Source: CAYJLW01 sp964370965
GTDB lineage: Bacteria; Actinomycetota; Acidimicrobiia; UBA2766
Assembly: GCA_964370965.1 (NCBI GenBank)
Contig: CAYJLW010000002.1
Coordinates: forward strand, 1-64,000
Direction: 5' to 3'
Length of the DNA: 64,000 bases
How positions within the stretch are numbered: the stretch's first letter is position 1; the number at the start of each line of letters is the position of its first letter. This document shows positions 41,726-48,879 of this stretch, piece by piece. Below the pieces are notes generated by a model. The model was not told the DNA's origin, did no database searches, and was given only the letters and a program-made list of their open reading frames with translations. The position numbers and the translations under genes are program-made.

Positions 41726-41773
41726 AAAGTGATGCCGCATCACCGGAATACCGGGACAACAGCTTCAGTTTGC
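41726..41773. repeat. dispersed palindromic repeat, copy 4 (degenerate)
   Basis: AAAGTGATGCCGCATCAC is followed by CGGAATACCGGGACAACAGCTTCAGTTTG. The left arm matches the other copies, and the right arm has decayed (AGCTTCAG instead of GGCATCAC). It lies in the intergenic region between mpa and the ferredoxin gene. Confidence 0.7.
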
Positions 41774-41854
41774 CCTCGGCCCCGGCGCGGACGCGGGGGG
41801 TGGGCCTGCGGCCCCCGGGACTCTGCCGAGAATTCACGGTCCTGGTCGTGTAAA

Positions 41855-41884
41855 TTGACACGGCCGCCCGCCGCCGTCTAACGT
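41855..41884 (+). promoter_or_regulatory. sigma70-type promoter of the ferredoxin gene
   Basis: TTGACA (41855-41860) and TAACGT (41879-41884) are separated by 18 bases, a good vegetative promoter. It gives a leader of about 80 bases before the ferredoxin ATG, which has its own Shine-Dalgarno sequence. No other gene is visible in 41490-41968. Confidence 0.65.
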
Positions 41885-41968
41885 CACCCGGCCTGGTTCC
41901 CTGGAGCCGGGCGTCCACGCCATGCTGTAGGCGGAGACCCCCGTCTCGTCGAGAAGGAGCAAACGGAG

Positions 41969-42202
41969 ATGAAGGTCTGGATCGACCAGGACCTCTGCAC
42001 CGGCGACGGCCTGTGCGAAGAAATCGCCCCCGACGTGTTCGTGCTGCTCGACGACGGGCTCGCCTACGTCAAGGAAGGCGACAAGATCTTCAACGAGCCC
42101 GGTGGCGCCGAGGGCCTCGCGGAATTCCCGGACAGCCTCATGGACGCGGTCGTCGAATCCGCCGAGGAATGCCCGGGCGAGTGCATCTTCATAGAGCCCT
42201 GA
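41969..42202 (+). CDS. 3Fe-4S-type ferredoxin
   Basis: The 77-residue ferredoxin has CTGDGLC (10-16) and a late CPGECIFIEP. The usual second Cys of the 4Fe-4S motif is Asp13, as in 3Fe-4S or Asp-ligated ferredoxins that serve cytochromes P450 and other oxygenases in actinobacteria. No partner oxygenase is in the window. AAGGAG precedes the ATG. The 3' end overlaps the start of the phosphatase gene. Confidence 0.92.
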   Translation: MKVWIDQDLCTGDGLCEEIAPDVFVLLDDGLAYVKEGDKIFNEPGGAEGLAEFPDSLMDAVVESAEECPGECIFIEP

Positions 42203-43017
42203 CCCCCTCAACGGGGGAGCAAGCTCCCCCCGCACCTGAGGCCCTCATCGAGGAGGTCGTCGCCCTCGCCCGGCGAGCCGGGGAAGAGACACTGCGCTGG
42301 TTCCGGTCCGTCGAACTCGTCGTGGAGGCCAAAGAGGACGGCACCCCCGTCACAGAGGCCGACCGCGCCGCGGAACAACTCGTACGCGAACACATCGCCG
42401 CCCACCACCCCGACGACGCGGTCGTGGGCGAGGAGTACGGCACAACCGCCGGGACGAGCGGCCGCCGCTGGATCATCGACCCCATCGACGGCACGAAGGC
42501 ATTCACACATGGGGTCCCGCTGTACACGAACCTCCTCGCCGTGGAGGACGTCCACGGCCCCCTCGTGGGCGTGGTGAACGTGCCCGCCCTCGACGAGGTC
42601 GTATCCGCCGGACGCGGGCGGGGCTGCTTCCACAACGGCCACCGCACGCACGTGAGCACCCACGGGGAGCTCGCCGGCGCCTACGTCACGACGAGCGCCT
42701 ACGAGGACTGGACCGACACGATGTTCGGCGCCGCCCGCGCGAACGGGATGCACATGCGCACCTGGGGCGACGGCTACGGCTACGTCCTCGTCGCCACCGG
42801 CCGGGTCGAGGCGATGGTGGACACGGTCGCCGCCCCCTGGGACCTCGCCCCCATGCCCCTCGTCGTGGGCGAAGCCGGGGGCCGCTTCACGGACCTCGCC
42901 GGGCGACCCGTCATCGACGGGGGCTCCGGTGTCGCCACCAACGGCGTTCTGCACGACCGTGTGCTCTCCGCGCTCGGGGGGGGAACCGCCCCTGCCCGCG
43001 GCCTCCCTCGGGCCTGA
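42169..43017 (+). CDS. inositol monophosphatase-family phosphatase (HisN-like)
   Basis: Mg-dependent phosphatase of the IMPase fold: VTEADRAAEQLVREHI, GEEYG (metal Glu), WIIDPIDGTKAF (metal Asp) and the late APWDLAPMPLVVGEAGG. Histidinol phosphate or inositol phosphate are the likely substrates; HisN-type seems best because of the DGTKAF variant. Length from the chosen ATG is 282 residues. No ATG or GTG exists between the ferredoxin stop and the conserved domain, so translation must start inside the ferredoxin gene (ATG 42169 or GTG 42181) or at a rare CTG. Confidence 0.85.
   Translation: MPGRVHLHRALTPSTGEQAPPAPEALIEEVVALARRAGEETLRWFRSVELVVEAKEDGTPVTEADRAAEQLVREHIAAHHPDDAVVGEEYGTTAGTSGRRWIIDPIDGTKAFTHGVPLYTNLLAVEDVHGPLVGVVNVPALDEVVSAGRGRGCFHNGHRTHVSTHGELAGAYVTTSAYEDWTDTMFGAARANGMHMRTWGDGYGYVLVATGRVEAMVDTVAAPWDLAPMPLVVGEAGGRFTDLAGRPVIDGGSGVATNGVLHDRVLSALGGGTAPARGLPRA
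42213..42230 (+). other. hairpin just past the ferredoxin stop
   Basis: GGGGGAG and CTCCCCC enclose CAAG. It lies in the early codons of the phosphatase gene and could attenuate or uncouple the two genes. Confidence 0.45.
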
Positions 43018-43068
43018 TTCTCCCCCCCGATCCTTGCCCCCGGGCCCCGCACGGGGAAGACTCCCGGG

Positions 43069-44571
43069 ATGGCCAACAGGGCAGTCGCGGTCGCCGTCGC
43101 ACTCGCGTGCCTAGCCGCCGCCTGCTCGCCGGGCACGAAGGGCCGGGGCTTCGCCGGCAAGCCCGACGCCGGCGTCGCCGGCGCCCGCCCCACGAAGGAC
43201 CCGAAGCCCTCCGCGTCCCCCTCCCCCACGCCCTACGCCGGATGGGTCGATCCCGCGTCCGTGGGGAAGCCCTACGGCACGAAGGTGCCCGGCCTGCTCA
43301 CGTTCCGGGGCAACCCCACGCGCACGTACTACGGCGCCGGTCCGGTCCCCAAGGCACCGCGGGTGCTGTGGCGGTTCCCGGAGCGCTCCATGTGCTCGCC
43401 GTCCAGGGAGGGCAAGGAGACCAAGACCTGGTGCGGCACGGGCTGGACCGGCCAACCAGCCGTCTTCGAGCGTGAGAACCGCACCTGGGTTGTCTTCGGC
43501 GCCTACGACCGCGCTGTGCACTTCCTCGACGCCGCCGACGGCCGGCGGATCCTCCCGGACTTCCCCACCGGGGACATCATCAAGGGCTCCGTGACCGTCG
43601 ACCCGGACGGCTTCCCACTCGTCTACACCGGCTCCCGGGACAACTTCTACCGTGTGATCGCCATAGACCGACCGGCTCCCACAGAGCTGTGGCGTCTCGC
43701 CGCCACGGCCGTGTCCCCCACCATGTGGAACAACGACTGGGACGGCTCCGGCCTCGTCATCGACGACTGGCTCTTCGAGGGCGGAGAGAACTCCCAGGTG
43801 CACGCCGTGAAGCTCAACCGGGGCTACGGGGCGGACGCCAAGGTGACCGTCGCCCCCACCCTCGCGTGGCACGCCCCCGGCTGGGACGACGAGCTCCTGC
43901 GCTCCCTCCCCGACCGGCGAGTCTCGATCGAGGCGTCCGTCACGGTCGTCGGCAACACCCTGTACTTCGCGAACTCCGGGGGCCTCGTGCAGGGCTGGGA
44001 CATCGGCCCCCTCCGCAGCGGCAGCGGTGCCCCCCAGCGCACCTTCCGGTTCTGGACGGGCGACGACACCGACGCCACCCTGGTCGCGGACGAAGAGGGC
44101 ATGCTCTACGTGGGGGTCGAATGGGAGCGCCACAACGCCCGCTCCACCCAGGTGGGCCAGGTCGCCAAGCTCGACCCCCGCCGGGGCGACCCCCTCGTGT
44201 GGAAGGTCGCCGACCAGGGCGCCAAGAAGGCCGGCGTGTGGGGCACACCCGCCCTCCACCGGGACGTCCTGATCGTCCCCACCGACACGGGCCGCCTCCT
44301 CGGGATCGACCGTTCCGGCGGCGCCCTGCGCTGGGAGAAGAAGCTCCCCGGGCCCCTGTGGCAGTCCCCCGTGGTCGTCGACGACGTCCTCGTGCAGGGC
44401 GACTGCGCCGGCGTCCTGCACGGCTACGACGTCTCGAACACCGCCGTCGACCCCCCGGAGATCTGGAAGGTCACGCTGGGAGGCTGCATCGAGTCCACCC
44501 CCACGGTGTGGAAGGGCCGCATCTACGTGGGTACGCGCTCGGGCCAGTTCCTCGCGGTCGGCGACGCGTGA
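43069..44571 (+). CDS. lipoprotein with PQQ-like beta-propeller
   Basis: The 500-residue protein has a lipoprotein signal peptide with lipobox LAAAC (Cys near residue 19), a Pro/Ser-rich linker and a beta-propeller made of repeated GxPA/VxVDD-like blades (VFGAYDRAVHFLDAADGRR, GVEWERHNARSTQVGQVAKLD, VPTDTGRLLGIDRSGGALRW). PQQ-type quinoprotein folds without the catalytic sequence are common as scaffolds. Function unknown; lnt and tat genes in the window show that lipoprotein maturation is active. Its stop overlaps the ABC ATPase start as GTGA. Confidence 0.85.
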   Translation: MANRAVAVAVALACLAAACSPGTKGRGFAGKPDAGVAGARPTKDPKPSASPSPTPYAGWVDPASVGKPYGTKVPGLLTFRGNPTRTYYGAGPVPKAPRVLWRFPERSMCSPSREGKETKTWCGTGWTGQPAVFERENRTWVVFGAYDRAVHFLDAADGRRILPDFPTGDIIKGSVTVDPDGFPLVYTGSRDNFYRVIAIDRPAPTELWRLAATAVSPTMWNNDWDGSGLVIDDWLFEGGENSQVHAVKLNRGYGADAKVTVAPTLAWHAPGWDDELLRSLPDRRVSIEASVTVVGNTLYFANSGGLVQGWDIGPLRSGSGAPQRTFRFWTGDDTDATLVADEEGMLYVGVEWERHNARSTQVGQVAKLDPRRGDPLVWKVADQGAKKAGVWGTPALHRDVLIVPTDTGRLLGIDRSGGALRWEKKLPGPLWQSPVVVDDVLVQGDCAGVLHGYDVSNTAVDPPEIWKVTLGGCIESTPTVWKGRIYVGTRSGQFLAVGDA

Positions 44572-45347
44572 TCGACCTCGACGAGGTCGACGTCAGCCTC
44601 GACGGGACGCCGGTGCTCGAGTCCCTCTCCTGGCGTGTGGAGGCCGGGCAGCGGTGGGTGGTCCTGGGCCCCAACGGCGCCGGCAAGAGCACCCTCCTCG
44701 ATCTCGTCGCCGCCTACCTCCACCCGCGGCGGGGAACGGCCGTGGTCCTGGGCGCCCGGCTGGGACGCACAGACGTCCGCGAGCTCCGCCGCCGCATCGG
44801 CTACGTGGGACCGAACGTCGCCCGCCGCCTCCGCTCGCACATGACCGCCAGGGACGTCGTCACGGCCGCCCGCCATGGCGACCTCGCCCCGTGGTGGCAC
44901 GCGACCGATCAGGCGGACGTCGCCGCCGCCGAGGCGCTCCTGGAGCGTTTCGGCTGCGGCCACCTTGCCGGGCACCGCTTCACCACGCTCTCCCTCGGCG
45001 AGCGCCAGCGCACGCTCGTCGCCCGGGGCCTCTTCGGCACCCCGGAACTCCTCCTCCTCGACGAGCCCACGGCGGGCCTCGACATGGGCGGGCGCGAGCT
45101 CCTCGTGGGCGACCTCGGCCGCCTCGCCCTCGACACGGCCGCGCCCGCCACCGTGCTCGTCACCCACCATGTCGAGGAGATCCCCCCGGCTTTCACCCAC
45201 GCCCTCCTCCTGAGGGCGGGGCGGGTCGTGGCAGCGGGCCCCCTCGAGAAGACCGTCACAGCGCAGAAGCTCACGTCCTGCTTCGGCGTCCCCCTCGAGC
45301 TCGTCCGCCGGAGGGGACGCTACGCGGCTTGGGCGCGTCCCGCCTGA
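44568..45347 (+). CDS. ABC transporter ATP-binding protein
   Basis: The 259-residue ATPase has Walker A GPNGAGKS, signature LSLGERQRTLVARGL (LSLGE rather than LSGGQ), Walker B LLLLDEPTAGLDMGG and H-loop THH. The divergent signature and the absence of a permease gene resemble the soluble ABC ATPases found singly in many actinobacteria (YlmA-like). A transporter role is uncertain. Translational coupling to the beta-propeller lipoprotein suggests a joint function. Confidence 0.88.
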   Translation: MIDLDEVDVSLDGTPVLESLSWRVEAGQRWVVLGPNGAGKSTLLDLVAAYLHPRRGTAVVLGARLGRTDVRELRRRIGYVGPNVARRLRSHMTARDVVTAARHGDLAPWWHATDQADVAAAEALLERFGCGHLAGHRFTTLSLGERQRTLVARGLFGTPELLLLDEPTAGLDMGGRELLVGDLGRLALDTAAPATVLVTHHVEEIPPAFTHALLLRAGRVVAAGPLEKTVTAQKLTSCFGVPLELVRRRGRYAAWARPA

Positions 45348-45375
45348 CGCGTCCGGGGGCTCGGGATCCCGTCGC

Positions 45376-46158
45376 CTACCCGGCGCCCGGAAGGAGCCGG
45401 CCGGTGGTGAGGAAGCCCGTGTGGGCGACCATGCGGTGGTCCGGACGCACGGAAGGCCCGTCGATGTTCCAGCCCCGGTGGAGAACCTCGAACGTGCTCA
45501 CGAAACCGAAGCCGGCCTCGCCCATGGCGGCCACGGCCTGTTGCACCTGGGGCACCGTGGGGAGGTAGGTGAGGAGGATCCCGCCCGCGTGGAGGGCCCG
45601 GGCGGCATGGCCGGTCACCAGCCACGGCTCCGGGAGATCGAGAAGGATGCGGTCGACGTCGGTCTCCTCGATGCCCTCGCCCACGTCACCGATGGCCAGC
45701 GTGTGGTTGGGTGTCTCGCCGAGGAACCCCGAGATGTTGCGCAGTGCCTGCGCAGCGTGGTCCTCGCGGCGTTCGTAGCTCGCCACATGGCCCTCGGGGC
45801 CCACGGCTCGCAGGAGCGCCATCGTGAGCGCCCCGGAGCCGATACCCGCCTCCACGACCCGGGCGCCGGGGAAGACGTCCGCCTCGATGAGGATGGGGCC
45901 GAGATCCTTCGGGTATATGACCTGGGCGCCCCGCTTCATCTTGAGGACGTAGTCGGCGAGTGTGGGCCGGAACGCCGTGAACGCTGCTCCGCCCGAGGAG
46001 CGGGCGCGGACGCCCTCGGGGTGGCCGATCAGCGACTCGTGCGGGAGCGTCCCGGCGTGGGAGTGGAACACGCCGTCCTCGGCGAGGGTGACGAGGTACA
46101 TGCGGCGCCGGCCGTCGACGAGGAGGGCGAGCTCCCCTGGGGCGAAGGGACGGACCAT
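45376..46158 (-). CDS. trmI: tRNA (adenine-58-N1)-methyltransferase TrmI
   Basis: This 260-residue S-adenosylmethionine-dependent enzyme makes m1A58 in the T-loop of tRNAs. Conserved: the N-terminal beta-barrel, YVLKMKRGAQVIYPKDLG, the SAM motif VVEAGIGSGALTMAL and DRILLDLPEPW with the catalytic Asp. The ATG follows the ttuA stop with two bases between. It is the third gene of ttuB-ttuA-trmI. In Thermus, m1A58 made by TrmI is needed for efficient 2-thiolation of U54, which fits the operon. Confidence 0.94.
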   Translation of the reverse strand: MVRPFAPGELALLVDGRRRMYLVTLAEDGVFHSHAGTLPHESLIGHPEGVRARSSGGAAFTAFRPTLADYVLKMKRGAQVIYPKDLGPILIEADVFPGARVVEAGIGSGALTMALLRAVGPEGHVASYERREDHAAQALRNISGFLGETPNHTLAIGDVGEGIEETDVDRILLDLPEPWLVTGHAARALHAGGILLTYLPTVPQVQQAVAAMGEAGFGFVSTFEVLHRGWNIDGPSVRPDHRMVAHTGFLTTGRLLPGAG

Positions 46159-46160
46159 CC

Positions 46161-47144
46161 TCAGCGCCGCCGCCGTCGGCCGCCCCGGACGGGGCGCATC
46201 GCCCCCGCGAGGCGGTCGGGGTCCGTGGCGAGCGTCCGGAGGCGGCAGAAGGCGCACACCTCCGCGGTCGTGGGCGCCCCGCAGCGGGCGCACGGGTGGA
46301 CTCCCTCCGGGGAGCTGTCGGGCGCGTCGTCGCCGGTGGCCTCGTCATGTGGGGCGAAGCGCTCGAGGCCGCTTTCCAGGAAGCCGAAGTAGAAGCGGTG
46401 CTTCGTGCCGGGGGACGCCGCCTCCACCTCGTTCATCGCCTCCTTGTATCGCAGGCCGGTGTTGCCGCCCACGAGCGGGCACTCCTCCACGATGTAGTCG
46501 ATGCCCCGCAGGACGGCGTAGGCGGCGGTCTCCCTCTCGGCGAGGCGCACGAGGGGCTTCACCTTCCTCACGAACCCGGGGCCGACGGGCAGCACGGGCC
46601 GCTGGCGCCCTAGGGCCTCCACGTTCCAGTTCAGGACGTTGCCGAGGAGCACCGCCGCCTCGTCGTCGAGGTTGTGGCCCGTGGCGAGGACGTCATAGCC
46701 CCTCTCCAAAGCGATCTGGTTCATGATGTAGCGCTTCGAGAGCCCGCAGGCCGAGCACGCCGACCGGCCCGCTGCCCGGGAGCCGACCGGTACGTCGTAG
46801 CCGTAGTCCTCCGGGACGTCGACGACGACCAGCTCGGCCTGACGCCCGGCGGCGAACTTCTCGGCCTTCTCCCTAGACGCGTCGGAGTAGTCGCCGATGC
46901 CGAGGGCGAGGTAGAGGCCGTCGGCGTGGTATCCGGACTCGAGGAGGACGTCCCAGAGGGCCAGTGAGTCCTTGCCGCCCGACACCGCCACCAGGACACG
47001 GTCCGCGGGCGCGAACATGTGCCCCCGCTCGACGGTCTTGCGGACCTGCTCCCGGCAGTGCCCGACGAAGTGCTCGCTGCAGAAGGCGGCGTTGTGGCGG
47101 CGCACCTCGACGGCGGCCTTCCCGCGACAGACGCGGCACTTCAC
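46161..47144 (-). CDS. ttuA: tRNA 2-thiolation enzyme TtuA (TtcA/Ncs6 family)
   Basis: The 327-residue PP-loop ATPase has SGGKDS (55-60) and two zinc fingers: an N-terminal Cys3-Cys6-Cys22-His25 and a C-terminal CxxC-x8-CxxC (285-300). Cys130, Cys133 and Cys222 match the iron-sulfur ligand positions that I recall for characterised Thermus TtuA. The enzyme transfers sulfur from a ubiquitin-like carrier to U54 of tRNA, giving s2T54 in thermophiles. Its GTG overlaps the ttuB stop as GTGA. A Shine-Dalgarno GGAGGTGG lies in the last codons of ttuB. Confidence 0.94.
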   Translation of the reverse strand: MKCRVCRGKAAVEVRRHNAAFCSEHFVGHCREQVRKTVERGHMFAPADRVLVAVSGGKDSLALWDVLLESGYHADGLYLALGIGDYSDASREKAEKFAAGRQAELVVVDVPEDYGYDVPVGSRAAGRSACSACGLSKRYIMNQIALERGYDVLATGHNLDDEAAVLLGNVLNWNVEALGRQRPVLPVGPGFVRKVKPLVRLAERETAAYAVLRGIDYIVEECPLVGGNTGLRYKEAMNEVEAASPGTKHRFYFGFLESGLERFAPHDEATGDDAPDSSPEGVHPCARCGAPTTAEVCAFCRLRTLATDPDRLAGAMRPVRGGRRRRR

Positions 47145-47341
47145 CGGCCACCTCCGGAGATGACGGGGCGGAGCTCGACGCAGTCCCCGTCCGCGACGAC
47201 GTCGTCGGAGACGAGGAGCTCGTCGCCCTTGATCACGATCACCGCGTCCGGGTTCACGTCGAGGCGCTGGAGGACCGTCCGTACGGGGAGCGGCCCGGCG
47301 AGCTCGACCTCGCGCGTCGGGTTCCTGAGGAGGATCTTCAT
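47141..47341 (-). CDS. ttuB: ThiS/MoaD-like sulfur carrier, TtuB-like
   Basis: This 66-residue ubiquitin-fold protein has the beta-grasp pattern of ThiS/MoaD (MKILLRNPTREVELAG, VIVIKGDELLVSDDVVADGDCVELRPV). It should carry sulfur as a C-terminal thiocarboxylate. The end is ISGGGR, whereas the active form normally ends in Gly-Gly, so removal of the last residues or use of a nonterminal glycine would be needed. The codons for those glycines form the Shine-Dalgarno sequence of ttuA. It is the first gene of the operon. Confidence 0.88.
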   Translation of the reverse strand: MKILLRNPTREVELAGPLPVRTVLQRLDVNPDAVIVIKGDELLVSDDVVADGDCVELRPVISGGGR

Positions 47342-47385
47342 CTCGGGTCAGGGTAGCGACACCGCTTGTCGGGTCGGTCGCCGGG

Positions 47386-47391
47386 TACGAT
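47386..47391 (+). promoter_or_regulatory. -10 box (TACGAT)
   Basis: TACGAT ends nine bases before the ATG of the small basic protein. It diverges from the ttuB operon. Confidence 0.4.
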
Positions 47392-47400
47392 TGGCCCCCT

Positions 47401-47646
47401 ATGCAACGCGCCCGCCGGCTCATCAGACGCGGCTTCCAGGAGGACAGCACCTGGCGACTCGGCCTCGGTGCCGCCCTCGGCCTCTTGGGCCTCGCCCGCA
47501 AGGCGGCCCGCCGCAAGCCCGAGGTCGTGCAGCGGGTGGTCGTACGCCCGGGCGAGACCATCGTGGTCGACACGCGGCCGGGCCCGGGCGTCAAGAGCCC
47601 GCATCCCGCCAAGAGGCACAAGCGCGGTTCGCGTGGACGAAAGTGA
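47401..47646 (+). CDS. small basic membrane-associated protein, unknown function
   Basis: The 81-residue protein has a basic start, one short hydrophobic segment (LGLGAALGLLGLARKA) and a basic tail (KSPHPAKRHKRGSRGRK). GETIVVDTRPGP in the middle may be a beta hairpin. No family is recognised. It overlaps or lies just before the polysaccharide deacetylase gene and could be co-transcribed with it. Confidence 0.65.
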   Translation: MQRARRLIRRGFQEDSTWRLGLGAALGLLGLARKAARRKPEVVQRVVVRPGETIVVDTRPGPGVKSPHPAKRHKRGSRGRK

Positions 47647-48832
47647 CCCCCTCCCCAACTCCGAGACCATGACCCCAGAGCCCCCCTCCGCCGCTCCGCT
47701 CGCCGACGCCGTCCCGCCGCCGGTGTCCGCTCCGACGACGCCCTCCGGGGCCGGCTCGGCGTCCTCTGTGACCTCCGGGGCCGCCATCGCTCCCCGGACT
47801 GACTGGCCCCCACCTCCCCCCGGCATCCCCACAGCCCCCAGAGAGACCCCCCCGCAGCCGTCCCCCCCGGCGCCCGCTCCCGCCGACGTGACCCTCCCGT
47901 CGACCACGACCTCGGCGCCCACTGTGGCAGGTCTCGCCGGCCTCGGCACCGGCGTCCCGACCAGCGGCCGGCGTCCCCGCCGGAGCTTGCGCCTCGCCCG
48001 CGCTGCAGTCCTCCTCGTGGTCGTGGCCGCCGCCGCCACGCTCGTCGTGTTCCTGGTCACGCGGACCACCGCCGGCAGCCCCTCCGGAGCGTTGGTGTCC
48101 GCTCTCGATTCCGGGGCGGCGAAGTTCCTCCGCGCCGAGCTCACCACCACCACGACCACGCTGGCCCCCCCCCAGATCCCGGTGCCGGTCGTGTACCGCA
48201 TCGAGACCACGGACCCGGTCGTCTTCCTCACGATCGACGACGGCTGGGCCGCCAACCCCGCCGTCATAGACGTCGTCACGGCGCGCAAGGCGCCGATCAC
48301 GGCATTCCTCCTCACCACACCGGCGAAACGCGACATCGAGTACTTCCGGAAGGTCACGGCGTTCGGCGGCGACGTCGAGTCCCACACGATGAACCACCAA
48401 CAGCTCACGAAGCTCCCCCCCCCGGGCCAACACGCGCAGATCTGCGGCAACGCTGACGTGCTCACGGCCCTGCTCGGCCAACACCCACTCCTCTTCCGGC
48501 CCCCCTACGGCTCCTTCAACAACGAGACCAACACGATCATCGGCCAATGTGGGATGTACGCCAACGTGATGTGGTCCGTGTCCGTGAACAAGGGCCGCAT
48601 CGCGCACCGGTTCCCGGGCCAGGCTCTGAAGCCGGGCGACATCATCCTCTTCCACTTCCGCCCCGAGCTCCCGAGCGACCTCAACGCGGTCTTCGCCGAG
48701 CTCGACAGGCTCGGCCTGCGCCCTGCCCCCCTGCTCGACTACCTCGGCCCGAAGGCGAAACCGCCGAACACGAAGCCGGCTGCTTCGCCCGCCCCCGCAG
48801 CCACGGCTCCGGCCGTCCCCACGAACGAGTAG
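47633..48832 (+). CDS. membrane-anchored polysaccharide deacetylase (NodB domain)
   Basis: This 399-residue protein has a Pro/Thr-rich cytoplasmic N-terminus, one membrane helix (ARAAVLLVVVAAAATLVVFLV, about residues 121-143) and an extracytoplasmic NodB domain. Motif 1 is VFLTIDDGW (Asp-Asp), motif 2 is ESHTMNHQQL (His-x3-His) and motif 3 is RPPYGSFNNET. The metal site is complete. Substrates could be peptidoglycan or another N-acetylated glycan. The start is uncertain: GTG at 47633 overlaps the small basic gene, ATG at 47669 follows it; either way the domain is intact. Confidence 0.88.
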   Translation: MDESDPLPNSETMTPEPPSAAPLADAVPPPVSAPTTPSGAGSASSVTSGAAIAPRTDWPPPPPGIPTAPRETPPQPSPPAPAPADVTLPSTTTSAPTVAGLAGLGTGVPTSGRRPRRSLRLARAAVLLVVVAAAATLVVFLVTRTTAGSPSGALVSALDSGAAKFLRAELTTTTTTLAPPQIPVPVVYRIETTDPVVFLTIDDGWAANPAVIDVVTARKAPITAFLLTTPAKRDIEYFRKVTAFGGDVESHTMNHQQLTKLPPPGQHAQICGNADVLTALLGQHPLLFRPPYGSFNNETNTIIGQCGMYANVMWSVSVNKGRIAHRFPGQALKPGDIILFHFRPELPSDLNAVFAELDRLGLRPAPLLDYLGPKAKPPNTKPAASPAPAATAPAVPTNE

Positions 48833-48879
48833 GGCGCAATCCTCCACCGCCTGCCGTCCCGCCTCGGCCGGCTCCGCCC

